From positions 1 through 10,374 of the forward strand of contig CABQOK010000032.1 of assembly GCA_902465755.1 (NCBI GenBank): a DNA stretch of 10,374 nucleotides, written 5' to 3'. The notes under the pieces were generated by a model that was not told the DNA's origin, searched no databases, and saw only the letters and a program-made list of their open reading frames with translations. Source of the stretch: an uncultured Anaerococcus sp. Lineage in GTDB: Bacteria; Bacillota; Clostridia; Tissierellales; Peptoniphilaceae. A program made the translations under genes and the position numbers. This document shows positions 1 to 6,714 of the stretch, one piece after another. The stretch's first letter is position 1, and every line of letters begins with the position of its first letter.

Positions 1-43
1 CTAACGATAATGGTACGATTTATTCATTCTGCAACAGCCCCTT
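1..43. mobile_element. Possible insertion-sequence terminus (partial)
   Basis: On the minus strand this edge begins with GGGGCTGTTGCAGAATGA and then runs off the window. A GGGGCTGTTGCA/GGGGCTGTCGCA start followed by A-rich sequence is typical of terminal inverted repeats of several Firmicutes transposons, as I recall from IS1182-like elements. Only one end is present and no transposase coding is visible, so family and extent cannot be fixed. The outer boundary would be near position 41-43, about 35 nt past the antiporter stop codon. Confidence is low because the call rests on a short recognised motif. Confidence 0.3.
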
Positions 44-76
44 TTGTTTTCCTAGTTACTAGAATAATATTATTTA

Positions 77-1267
77 TTAAAAATTATATTTAGAATTTTT
101 CAGTAACTTCTTGTAGGTCTTATCTGTAAGTATAGCTCCAAGAGGTGCTGTGTAGAGGATTGCTATTACTGATATGGCAAGGATTAGCTTGCCGCTTGCG
201 ATTCCGTATCCTAGGGCGACTGGTCCTATGGCAGCTTGGACTGTGGCCTTTGGTAGGTAGGCGAAGCCTGAAAATATCTTCTCAGATTTTTCAAGATTTG
301 AAGGAAGGAGGGCCAAATATACTCCAAGCATCCTAAATATTAGTCCTCCTGTGATTAGAAGAAGGGCTGGGAGAATTTCTTCTCCTATTACGGAAAGATC
401 TACGGTAATTCCCACTAGGACAAAGAGGAAAATCTCAAAAAGCTCCCAAAGGCTTCCATAAACATCCAAAAGCTCATCTGCAAGGTCTTGGTCGAGCTTT
501 TTAATCGTCATAGTCATAGAAATAATAGCCACAAGGCCAGAGAAGGCTATATAGCCCTTAGCCAAATCTTCTATCTCCAAGATGAAAAATGATAGGCCCA
601 TAAGGACTATTACCTTATAAATTCTGCCCAAATTTATATTTGAATAAATTATATATAGGATATATCCTACTAATATTCCAAAAAGAATTCCTGTAGTAAT
701 TGATATAGGAATATTTAGAAAACTTCCCATAGAAGCTTGACCTCCCAGCTTAAGATTGATAAAAACTGTAAAAAACACTATGGTGTAGACATCATCTATG
801 GAAGAGCCTGCAAGGATTATCTCGGGGATTTTCTTATCTTCTCCGTAGCCTTCTTCTATAAGCCTTATCATCCTTGGCACGACTATGGCAGGAGATACTG
901 CCGCAAGGACAGCTCCAAGGATTGCACTGTCGATATAGGGAAGGTTAAAGATTTTATTTGCAAGAAATGTTATAGCGACCATCTCAAAGCTTGCTGGAAG
1001 GAAGGTCATTAGAATTGCAGGAAGACCGACCTCCCTTAATCTATCAAAAGATAAGCTTAGACCAGCCCTCGATAGGATTACAACTAGGGCAATCTGCCTT
1101 AAGTCCTTTGAAAGAGTCCCTATATCTCCTTTTACTAGTCCCAAGAGATTGGAGCTTACTATAATTCCTGCTAGAAGCATACCCAAGATGGGGGCGAGTT
1201 TGATTTTTGAAAAAAGCTTAGATCCGATTAGACCTGCTATCATTATAAGTCCGACATTTGTTAACAT
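77..1267 (-). CDS. Cation:proton antiporter (CPA superfamily), predicted fluoride-induced
   Basis: This is a 396-residue integral membrane protein that exchanges a monovalent cation (or possibly another ion) for protons across the cytoplasmic membrane. About 12 hydrophobic segments run from residue 3 to 380, with short charged loops. Family hallmarks are visible: an SRAGLSL stretch at 66-72, SPAIVVPRM at 125-133, a paired-aspartate ion site at D158-D159 in SSIDDV, and LPKATVQAAIG at 338-348 with the conserved lysine K340. The D-D pair resembles electrogenic NhaA/NapA-type exchangers more than the N-D pair of electroneutral ones. There is no C-terminal TrkA/RCK regulatory domain; the protein ends shortly after the last helix. 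Start is the ATG with AGGAGG four nt upstream. A fluoride riboswitch lies in the leader, so the role is probably fluoride resistance, directly or through ion and pH homeostasis. The transported ion cannot be read from the sequence. Confidence 0.9.
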   Translation of the reverse strand: MLTNVGLIMIAGLIGSKLFSKIKLAPILGMLLAGIIVSSNLLGLVKGDIGTLSKDLRQIALVVILSRAGLSLSFDRLREVGLPAILMTFLPASFEMVAITFLANKIFNLPYIDSAILGAVLAAVSPAIVVPRMIRLIEEGYGEDKKIPEIILAGSSIDDVYTIVFFTVFINLKLGGQASMGSFLNIPISITTGILFGILVGYILYIIYSNINLGRIYKVIVLMGLSFFILEIEDLAKGYIAFSGLVAIISMTMTIKKLDQDLADELLDVYGSLWELFEIFLFVLVGITVDLSVIGEEILPALLLITGGLIFRMLGVYLALLPSNLEKSEKIFSGFAYLPKATVQAAIGPVALGYGIASGKLILAISVIAILYTAPLGAILTDKTYKKLLKNSKYNF

Positions 1268-1271
1268 TTTT

Positions 1272-1277
1272 CCTCCT
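1272..1277 (-). promoter_or_regulatory. Ribosome binding site of the antiporter, abutting the terminator U-tract
   Basis: A perfect AGGAGG lies four A residues upstream of the antiporter ATG (1265-1267). The U-tract of the upstream terminator ends at 1278, directly next to this site. A terminated transcript would therefore stop just before the ribosome binding site, and only read-through makes a translatable message. Confidence 0.85.
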
Positions 1278-1321
1278 AAAAAAAGCTGATGGCCCTACTC
1301 TTAAGTAGAAGTCATCAGCTT
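1278..1321 (-). terminator. Intrinsic terminator, expression platform of the fluoride riboswitch
   Basis: On the minus strand AAGCTGATG (1313-1321) pairs perfectly over 9 bp with CATCAGCTT (1283-1291). An inner CTACT/AGTAG 5-bp helix closes a TAAG loop, and the whole is followed by seven T (1278-1284, two shared with the stem). The 5' arm of this hairpin contains the conserved GCTGATGAC..CTAC element of the aptamer, so aptamer and terminator are mutually exclusive. It also serves as the end of the upstream rnhA operon for transcripts arriving without fluoride. Confidence 0.88.
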
Positions 1322-1357
1322 ATAGCGTTTATTTTACAGGGAAGAACTTCATTTCCC
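1305..1357 (-). ncRNA. Fluoride riboswitch (crcB motif) aptamer
   Basis: Read on the minus strand, GGGAA (1353-1357) pairs with TTCCC (1339-1343) to form P1, with the loop ATGAAGTTC between them. The loop bases GAAGT (1346-1350) are complementary to ACTTC (1308-1312), forming the pseudoknot that defines this class. Next come AAACGCT, a short GCT/AGC P3, and the signature GCTGATGAC..CTAC. I recall Bacillus aptamers with GGAGT/ACTCC and Thermotoga with GAGGC/GCCTC at the same pseudoknot, so GAAGT/ACTTC here is compensatory change and supports the fold. The linker between P1 and AAACGCT is 8 nt, longer than usual. Fluoride binding should block terminator formation and turn the antiporter gene on. 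Confidence 0.88.
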
Positions 1358-1364
1358 TAAACTT

Positions 1365-1392
1365 ATTTTACTTTTTATTTACCCTTATTCAA
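1365..1392 (-). promoter_or_regulatory. Sigma-A-like promoter for the riboswitch-antiporter transcript
   Basis: TTGAAT (1387-1392) and TAAAAT (1365-1370) are separated by 16 nt on the minus strand. The -35 box overlaps the last codons and stop of the RNase H gene. Transcription would begin near 1357-1360, immediately at the first bases of the aptamer, which is where a riboswitch transcript is expected to start. The fit to the consensus is moderate (4/6 and 5/6), but the position makes it convincing. Confidence 0.6.
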
Positions 1393-1969
1393 CTAGGGCA
1401 CCCTTTTTAGCGAGCCTATCTGCCCAGTCGTTGTACTTGTCGTTGGAATGGCCCTTGACCTTGACAAAACCTATCTTTAGGCTCTTTCTCGCTTCTTTTA
1501 CGAAGTTCTTGTAAGAAATAGTAAGCGCGTTTTTGGCCTTCCATTCGTCATTGGCCCAGGAAGAAATCCCCTGGTAGTCGTGATATATTATTATTTTTTC
1601 TCTTTTCTCTTCTAGGGCCTTTTTTATAGCAAGCTCACTTGCCCTGACCTCTCCTGCTACATTCCTGTGCTTGTAAAAGTCATCTGTGTAGGATTCGTAG
1701 AGCTCTTCTTCCCCATCCTTACTTATGTAGACAACTCCCGCCCCATAGATCTTTTCCTTTAAGTTATAGGATCCATCCACATAGGCTATTATTGTTTCAT
1801 CGTCTACTTCAATCTTCTCTTTTCTATCTTCCATAAAGGCTATAGCATCTTCCTTTTTCTTAAAGGACTTGTAGCTAGCATTGGAAAATCCCTTTACTTC
1901 CTTAAGACAAGAATCCCAGGATGTATATATCCCAGGATTCCTTCCTCTTTTTACTGCGTAATATTTCAT
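1385..1969 (-). CDS. rnhA: Ribonuclease H (type 1) with N-terminal viroplasmin-like hybrid-binding domain
   Basis: This cytoplasmic endonuclease cuts the RNA strand of RNA-DNA hybrids (R-loops, primers). Residues 1-46 form the small basic-aromatic domain (YYAVKRGRNPGIYTSW) shared with caulimovirus protein VI and eukaryotic RNase H1, which binds hybrids. Residues 58-194 are the RNase H fold, with all four acidic catalytic residues visible: D65 (AYVDGS), E107 (AGEVRASE), D131 (IYHDYQ) and D184 (WADRLAKKGA). The ATG at 1967-1969 overlaps the amylase stop as ATGA and has AAGGAA six nt upstream. A longer reading from TTG at 1990 adds seven residues but has no better ribosome site, so I chose the ATG (194 aa). 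It is the last gene of its operon, and the next promoter's -35 box overlaps its 3' end. Confidence 0.9.
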   Translation of the reverse strand: MKYYAVKRGRNPGIYTSWDSCLKEVKGFSNASYKSFKKKEDAIAFMEDRKEKIEVDDETIIAYVDGSYNLKEKIYGAGVVYISKDGEEELYESYTDDFYKHRNVAGEVRASELAIKKALEEKREKIIIYHDYQGISSWANDEWKAKNALTISYKNFVKEARKSLKIGFVKVKGHSNDKYNDWADRLAKKGALVE

Positions 1970-3417
1970 AAGCTTTCCTTGTTGGCCCAATAGGTTACAG
2001 CCCCTGGACCTACAGTGAATACTCCATTTCCATTTTCATCAATTGTAATGTCCTCGTTTTTGCCAGAAAGATCTACGTAAGTCGCTCCTGCCTCACTCTC
2101 TCCCACAAACATCTGCTTTTCAGCCATGTCTTTGATGGAGATAAGAACAGCAAGTGGCTTATGGTCTTCGTCTCCTCTTCTTACCCAGCCTATAACTGAA
2201 GGATCGTCGAAGTAATTGTCTTCCTCGCCGTAGTTATAATTTTTCCTGACCTTAAGCATATTGTTTATAAGGTCGTATTTGGCTTCGGTCTTTACCTCTC
2301 CTATTAGTCCATAATAGTCTCCTGCGAAGATACATGGATAGCCGTCTTTTCTAAATAGGATCATGGCATAGGCGATCTCCTTAAACCAATCCTCAACCCA
2401 AGAGTCTAGTGACTGGCCTGGTTGGCTGTCGTGATTGTCCACGAAGGTTACAGCTTGGGCAGGGAAGTCTGCCACGATTGTATTATCGAAAATCTTTCTC
2501 ATATCGTAGTTACCCATGGACTTGCTTGCCTCTTGCATATGAAAATGTAGGGGAACATCAAATAAGTCTATGTTATGGTCTGTAGTTTCGAGATATTTAG
2601 CGATTTCTTCCTTGTTATATTGCCAGAATTCTCCAAAGAGATAGAAGTTTTCCTCGCCCTTTTCATTGATTATGTGATCTGACAAATCGTGGATGAAGTC
2701 AGATGAGATGTGCTTTAAGGCGTCGTATCTGAAGCCATCGACCTTGGTCTCGTCGATGAACCAGTCGGCCCATTTGAAGATTTCTTCCCTTACTTCTGGG
2801 TGGTCGTGGTCGATATCGCAGTTCATCAAATAATCGAAGTTGCCCTTCTCGCCTGATACGCCTTCGTCCCAATATTTTCCATCTCCTAAAACTCTAAATA
2901 TAGCTGAAGTATCACTTTTTACGTCATAGTCTACACCTGCGAAATGATAATAGTGCCAAACCATATCGGAATACTTACCAGCCCTTCCCTTAAAGTCAAA
3001 ACCGGTCCAGGCTTCTATATCCATTTCTCCTGAGACGTCTTGCGATCTATTGTTTTGATCTACCATAACTGCCTTAAAATCTTCTGTAAAGTCGGCATTT
3101 CCCTTATGGTTTAGGACGACATCGGCATAGCATTTGATGCCAGCTTCCTGTAAGGAATTAATAGCATCTAGGAGCTCTTCCTTTGTTCCGTATTTGGTCC
3201 TAATAGTTCCCTTTTGGTCAAACTCACCAAGATCCCAAAGGTCATAGACCCCATATCCTACGTCCATATCGCTTCCGCCCTTAGTCATTGGTGGAAGCCA
3301 CAAGCCATCTATACCATTTTCCTTTAGGGTTTTTGCGTCTTTTTTTAATTTTTTATAAAAGTCTCCCGATCCGTCCGTATCCCATTCGAAAGACTGCATC
3401 ATGACTTCATTGGCCAT
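1966..3417 (-). CDS. Cytoplasmic alpha-amylase, glycoside hydrolase family 13 (subfamily 5 type)
   Basis: This enzyme hydrolyses internal alpha-1,4-glucosidic bonds in glycogen, starch or maltodextrins. At 483 residues it has the full length of the Bacillus liquefying amylases (mature form) and E. coli AmyA. The four GH13 regions are intact: region I DVVLNH (99-104), region II GFRYDALKH (228-236) with nucleophile D232, region III FGEFW (261-265) with acid/base E263, and region IV FVDNHD (325-330) with D330. The N-terminus (MANEVMMQSFEWD) starts directly with the first barrel strand, so there is no signal peptide and the enzyme should stay inside the cell. A C-terminal beta domain follows from about 400. 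The start lies 2 nt after the deoC stop, with AAGGAG five nt upstream; the end overlaps rnhA by 4 nt. Probable substrate is stored glycogen or imported dextrins (inference). Confidence 0.93.
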   Translation of the reverse strand: MANEVMMQSFEWDTDGSGDFYKKLKKDAKTLKENGIDGLWLPPMTKGGSDMDVGYGVYDLWDLGEFDQKGTIRTKYGTKEELLDAINSLQEAGIKCYADVVLNHKGNADFTEDFKAVMVDQNNRSQDVSGEMDIEAWTGFDFKGRAGKYSDMVWHYYHFAGVDYDVKSDTSAIFRVLGDGKYWDEGVSGEKGNFDYLMNCDIDHDHPEVREEIFKWADWFIDETKVDGFRYDALKHISSDFIHDLSDHIINEKGEENFYLFGEFWQYNKEEIAKYLETTDHNIDLFDVPLHFHMQEASKSMGNYDMRKIFDNTIVADFPAQAVTFVDNHDSQPGQSLDSWVEDWFKEIAYAMILFRKDGYPCIFAGDYYGLIGEVKTEAKYDLINNMLKVRKNYNYGEEDNYFDDPSVIGWVRRGDEDHKPLAVLISIKDMAEKQMFVGESEAGATYVDLSGKNEDITIDENGNGVFTVGPGAVTYWANKESL

Positions 3418-3419
3418 AC

Positions 3420-4058
3420 TTACTCCTTACAAATCTCGATTGACTTGCTCGCACCAATCCTACTAGCACCTGCTTCAATCATATCCATGGCTTCTTTTCT
3501 AGTATGGATGCCGCCGCTTGCCTTAACTTCTAGCCTATCTCCAACTGTCTTTTTCATAAGACTTACATCAGAGGCTAAGGCTCCTCCAGTAGAAAAACCT
3601 GTAGATGTCTTTACGAAATCAGCCCCAGCATCTTTAGCTAGCTCACAGGCCTTAACTTTCTCTTCGTCAGTCAATAGGCAAGTTTCAATGATTACCTTAA
3701 GGATTCTTTCTCCTATAGCTTCCTTACAAGCTCTTATATCTTCTAGGACATAGGCATAATCCTTATCTTTGAGTCTTCCTATTGGAATAACCATATCAAT
3801 CTCGCTTGCCCCATCTTCTACAGCGCATTTTGCCTCATAGGCCTTAGCCCTTGTAGCCATGGCTCCTAGCGGAAAGCCGACTACTGCAGCGATTCGTACG
3901 TCTTCGTTGTAGGCTTTGATGTCTTTTACGTAAGTAGAGTTTACACATACGCTATAGAAATCATTTTCGATAGCCTCATCTACAAGACTCTTTATCTCGT
4001 CAATTTGTGCCTCTGGCTTTAGATTAGTGTGGTCTATATATGAATTTAGATTTTTCAT
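3420..4058 (-). CDS. deoC: Deoxyribose-phosphate aldolase
   Basis: This class I aldolase splits 2-deoxyribose-5-phosphate into glyceraldehyde-3-phosphate and acetaldehyde, the last step of deoxynucleoside catabolism in the cytoplasm. Its 212 residues match the short bacterial DeoC form. The Schiff-base lysine is K150 in [13 protein letters not shown], the assisting lysine is K179 in VKASGGIHT, and D88 sits in the EIDMVIPIG strand. The N-terminal [11 protein letters not shown] stretch is also diagnostic. The ATG shares its A with the stop codon of the upstream phosphatase (TAATG), and AAGGAG lies five nt before the start, so the two are translationally coupled. No nucleoside phosphorylase or phosphopentomutase is adjacent, unlike classic deo operons. 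Confidence 0.95.
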   Translation of the reverse strand: MKNLNSYIDHTNLKPEAQIDEIKSLVDEAIENDFYSVCVNSTYVKDIKAYNEDVRIAAVVGFPLGAMATRAKAYEAKCAVEDGASEIDMVIPIGRLKDKDYAYVLEDIRACKEAIGERILKVIIETCLLTDEEKVKACELAKDAGADFVKTSTGFSTGGALASDVSLMKKTVGDRLEVKASGGIHTRKEAMDMIEAGASRIGASKSIEICKE

Positions 4059-5149
4059 TATTTCTCCTTATATTCGATCTGGACAAGACTTAAGTCATCT
4101 TCTTGCTTGCCCCAGGTAAAGTTTTTGATATCCGAATAGCTTTCTTCTAGGTCGTGGAAGCTTTCAAAATTTCCCCTTAGCCTTTCCAGACCATACTCAC
4201 ATCTTTTTTCATCCTTTGTCTCTATGGCTCCATCAGAAAATAAAAGGAGTCTATCTCCATTTTCTAATTCTACAGTCTTTTCATCATAATTATCTGGCTC
4301 AATAATATTTGATATCATCCTCCCACTTGCCAAAAGATAAGTTACATCTCCATTCTTTTTGGAATACCAAAGCGGAGGACAATTGTGCCCTGCATTGGAA
4401 AATGTTAGAGAGTCGCTTTCATAATCAAATATTCCAAGCCAAGCTGTAAAATACTGGCTTGACTCCATGCCGAGTTTTGCAAAATTTTCTCTAAGCTTAA
4501 ATAATATCTCTGATGGTGAATAGTCAGGGTGCTTGTCGAGGATGGCATTCATGGTTACCTTGATAAACATAGTCATTATGGAAGCCTTGACACCATGTCC
4601 CATAATATCTGCAATGTAGAGGGCATACTTTCCTTCTTCTATCTTAATAAGATCGAAAAAATCCCCTGAAAGCTCATCGCTTGGTATATACCTACTCTTT
4701 AAGCTAAGCTTGCCATAGGTTTTATCCTTAGGTAGGATGTTTGATTGGATTTTCTTTACAAATCTTACATCATCGAGCATATCTCTATTGTTATTGAAAA
4801 GCTCAATTTTCATCAGACTTTCACGGGTGATGTCCCTATATACTTCCACAACCCCCAAGAACTCCTCTCCATTGTAGATTGGAGAGGACTTGATAGAAAA
4901 GTATCTCTCATCAATTAACTTTTCTTCAATCATGGTAGTATTTCTAACAGCTTTATTCCTATCTCCTAGAAGAAAAGAAGTAGACTCATCTACATAGTTT
5001 TTTAGCTCAGATGACTTATCGCAAGCTTCTTTAAAGACATCATTAATAAAGATAGTCTTGCCGTTTGTATCGACAATCCTAACCCAATCATCCATAGAAT
5101 TTAATATAAAAAAATTTTTATCTTCAGTAAAGTTACTTGTATTTGCCAT
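4058..5149 (-). CDS. PAS domain-containing SpoIIE-family (PP2C-like) serine/threonine phosphatase
   Basis: This is a 363-residue soluble signalling phosphatase. Residues about 10-112 form a PAS fold ([18 protein letters not shown]..; the end EVYRDIT is typical), likely sensing a ligand or redox state. A helical linker (112-140) ends in the IQSNILP switch motif seen in RsbU-type enzymes. The catalytic domain (about 145-361) keeps the metal-binding acids: SGDFFD (D163), IADIMGHG (D181), FSDGAIET (D306) and EDDLSLV (D351/D352), plus SNAGHNCPP at 251-259. Such enzymes usually dephosphorylate anti-sigma-factor antagonists (STAS proteins), but no STAS protein, anti-sigma kinase or sigma factor lies in the window, so its partner is unknown. 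It is the first gene of its operon, with a promoter about 30 nt upstream and an AAGGTGG ribosome site, and it is coupled to deoC by a 1-nt overlap. No membrane segment is seen. Confidence 0.88.
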   Translation of the reverse strand: MANTSNFTEDKNFFILNSMDDWVRIVDTNGKTIFINDVFKEACDKSSELKNYVDESTSFLLGDRNKAVRNTTMIEEKLIDERYFSIKSSPIYNGEEFLGVVEVYRDITRESLMKIELFNNNRDMLDDVRFVKKIQSNILPKDKTYGKLSLKSRYIPSDELSGDFFDLIKIEEGKYALYIADIMGHGVKASIMTMFIKVTMNAILDKHPDYSPSEILFKLRENFAKLGMESSQYFTAWLGIFDYESDSLTFSNAGHNCPPLWYSKKNGDVTYLLASGRMISNIIEPDNYDEKTVELENGDRLLLFSDGAIETKDEKRCEYGLERLRGNFESFHDLEESYSDIKNFTWGKQEDDLSLVQIEYKEK

Positions 5150-5177
5150 CTCTTCCCACCTTAAGCTTGTTATAATA

Positions 5178-5205
5178 ACTATATCTTTTAATAGTTAATT
5201 ATCAA
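5178..5205 (-). promoter_or_regulatory. Sigma-A-like promoter of the phosphatase-deoC-amylase-rnhA operon
   Basis: TTGATA (5200-5205) and TATAGT (5178-5183) are spaced by 16 nt on the minus strand. They lie downstream of the murP terminator and about 30 nt before the phosphatase ATG. The predicted start of transcription is near 5170. The surrounding stretch is very AT-rich, so a neighbouring TATTAT-like box could also serve. No operator palindrome is evident. Confidence 0.55.
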
Positions 5206-5230
5206 TATGAAGAGCTTACACTTGTAAAGT

Positions 5231-5259
5231 AAAAAACACGGAAGGAAATTCCCTCCGTG
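5231..5259 (-). terminator. Intrinsic terminator of the mur operon
   Basis: On the minus strand CACGGAGGG pairs with CCTTCCGTG (one G-T wobble) over 9 bp around an AATTT loop, followed by six T (5231-5236). It begins 15 nt after the murP stop codon. The plus-strand side has no comparable T-run, so it acts on the minus-strand operon and separates it from the phosphatase unit. Confidence 0.9.
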
Positions 5260-5273
5260 CTTTCACGAACTTC

Positions 5274-6713
5274 TTATTTAAATTCAAACTTATTAGAATT
5301 GTCAAGACTTGCTCCATTTACATATTTTTCATCAATACCAAAGAAGTAAGTCGCTACAAAACCTCCTACATATCCTGCAATAAGTCCAGCAAGATATCCT
5401 AGCCATCTATTGTTATAAATAAGCGGAATTAGGGCAATTCCTGAAGGTCCTATAGCTGTAGCTCCGATAGATCCTACTAGACCAATTACAGCACCGCCAA
5501 CTCCACCACCAATACAAGCTGTGATGAAGGCCTTACCCATTGGTAGGGTTAGGGCGTAGATTAATGGCTCGCCAATTCCAAGAATTCCAACTGGAAGTCC
5601 ACCCTTGGCTATGGTTTGGATTTGCTTATTATTCTTACATTTTACCAAAATCGCAATAGCGGCTCCAACTTGTCCAGCTCCTGCCATAGCAAGTATTGGA
5701 AGAAGGTAGGTGGCTCCTTGTGATTCGATCATAGCTACATGAATTGGGGTGAGTATTTGGTGAAGTCCTAGCATTACCATCGGTAGGAACAAGGCTCCTA
5801 GGATAAACCCAGATATTGGTCCACCTATATTGATTACTCCGTCAATAAATCCAATTAGACCATTAGAGATAAGTCCTGCTAGTGGCATAATGATAAACAT
5901 ATGAAGTAGTCCTACAATGATTAGTGAGATCGCTGGAACGATTATTATATCCAAAGAATCTGGCACAGCCTTGTGTAGGGCATTTTCAACCTTAGATAAG
6001 ATCCAAACGGAAACTAATACACCAATAACTCCTCCTTGACCTGCAGCAAGTGGTGTTCCTAGGAAAATATTATTTATTGGCATATCTGGATTCATTCCAG
6101 TAAGATAGACCATTCCCCCAACTACTCCACCTAAGCCTTGATTTGCCTTAAAGACTCTCGCTGCATTTATACCTATAAATATATTAAGATAAGCGTAAAG
6201 GCCATTTTTCATAATATTTAGAACTTGGATTAAAGTTGCCACAGATTCTTGACTTACGCTGCCAGCTGTTACCATATTTTGTAAAACTGAAGCAACACCA
6301 CCAATAAGACCTGCCCCAACGAAGGCTGGAATTAGTGGAACAAATACTGAAGCAATGCTTGATGTAAATTTCTTGAATCCACTTTGCTTTTGCTTAGCCT
6401 TGTAGCTTTCTTTGTTTTCCTGAGTTTTTCTTTGAAGTTTTTCCTTATCAGTTTCTTCGCTAAAGTTGCTATCTGATAGGTTGGCCATAGCTTTTGCTAC
6501 CTTCTCGCTCTTGCCTGGCCCTAGAATTACTTGAACTTGTTCTCCTTCTACAAGACCAAGGACTCCTTCTCTTGATTTTATATTTTCATAAGCGATTAGG
6601 TCGGGATTATTGACCTTTACCCTGACTCTAGTCATACAATTTATGACTTCTCTTAAATTTTCTGATCCACCAAAATCTTCGATCAATAATTTGGCTAATT
6701 CATTGTTTGTCAT
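5274..6713 (-). CDS. murP: PTS transporter EIIBC for N-acetylmuramic acid (or MurNAc-GlcNAc)
   Basis: This membrane permease takes up MurNAc-type sugars and phosphorylates them at C6. Residues 1-80 are the glucose-family EIIB domain, with the phosphorylated cysteine C26 in NCMTRVRVKV. A charged linker (about 83-112) leads to the EIIC membrane domain (113-460), which has about ten hydrophobic segments, the conserved GLHQ (H318) and the sugar-site motif GIGEP (379-383). Its 479 residues match E. coli MurP and Staphylococcus MurP. There is no EIIA domain fused or adjacent, so an EIIA-Glc-like protein encoded elsewhere must supply the phosphate. The ATG follows the murQ stop by one nt (TGATATG). 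Specificity is inferred from murQ and mupG next door; by sequence alone a sucrose or trehalose EIIBC would look similar. Confidence 0.9.
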   Translation of the reverse strand: MTNNELAKLLIEDFGGSENLREVINCMTRVRVKVNNPDLIAYENIKSREGVLGLVEGEQVQVILGPGKSEKVAKAMANLSDSNFSEETDKEKLQRKTQENKESYKAKQKQSGFKKFTSSIASVFVPLIPAFVGAGLIGGVASVLQNMVTAGSVSQESVATLIQVLNIMKNGLYAYLNIFIGINAARVFKANQGLGGVVGGMVYLTGMNPDMPINNIFLGTPLAAGQGGVIGVLVSVWILSKVENALHKAVPDSLDIIIVPAISLIIVGLLHMFIIMPLAGLISNGLIGFIDGVINIGGPISGFILGALFLPMVMLGLHQILTPIHVAMIESQGATYLLPILAMAGAGQVGAAIAILVKCKNNKQIQTIAKGGLPVGILGIGEPLIYALTLPMGKAFITACIGGGVGGAVIGLVGSIGATAIGPSGIALIPLIYNNRWLGYLAGLIAGYVGGFVATYFFGIDEKYVNGASLDNSNKFEFK

Positions 6714-6714
6714 A

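Noticed and set aside
44..76. AATAATATTATT and CTAGTAACTAG palindromes as an antiporter terminator
   Set aside because: Stems are short, AT-rich or have an impossibly small loop, and no T-run follows; not supportable as a terminator.
145..1012. Plus-strand reading frames of 63 and 91 codons (145-336, 737-1012) within the antiporter gene
   Set aside because: Antisense to a well-conserved membrane protein; composition is that of a shadow frame and no ribosome site or family motif is present.
1278..1357. Plain rnhA terminator, or a guanidine, Mn2+ or sodium-type riboswitch
   Set aside because: The P1 loop/ACTTC pseudoknot and GCTGATGAC..CTAC match the fluoride class; no ACGR loops or other class signatures are visible.
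1970..1990. Extended RNase H start at TTG 1990
   Set aside because: Adds MGQQGKL, which is not part of the viroplasmin-like domain; the ATGA overlap at 1966-1969 with AAGGAA upstream is the better start.
3445..3753. Plus-strand frame of 102 codons opposite deoC
   Set aside because: Fully antisense to the catalytic half of deoC; Ser/Ala/Pro-rich translation is a by-product of deoC codons.
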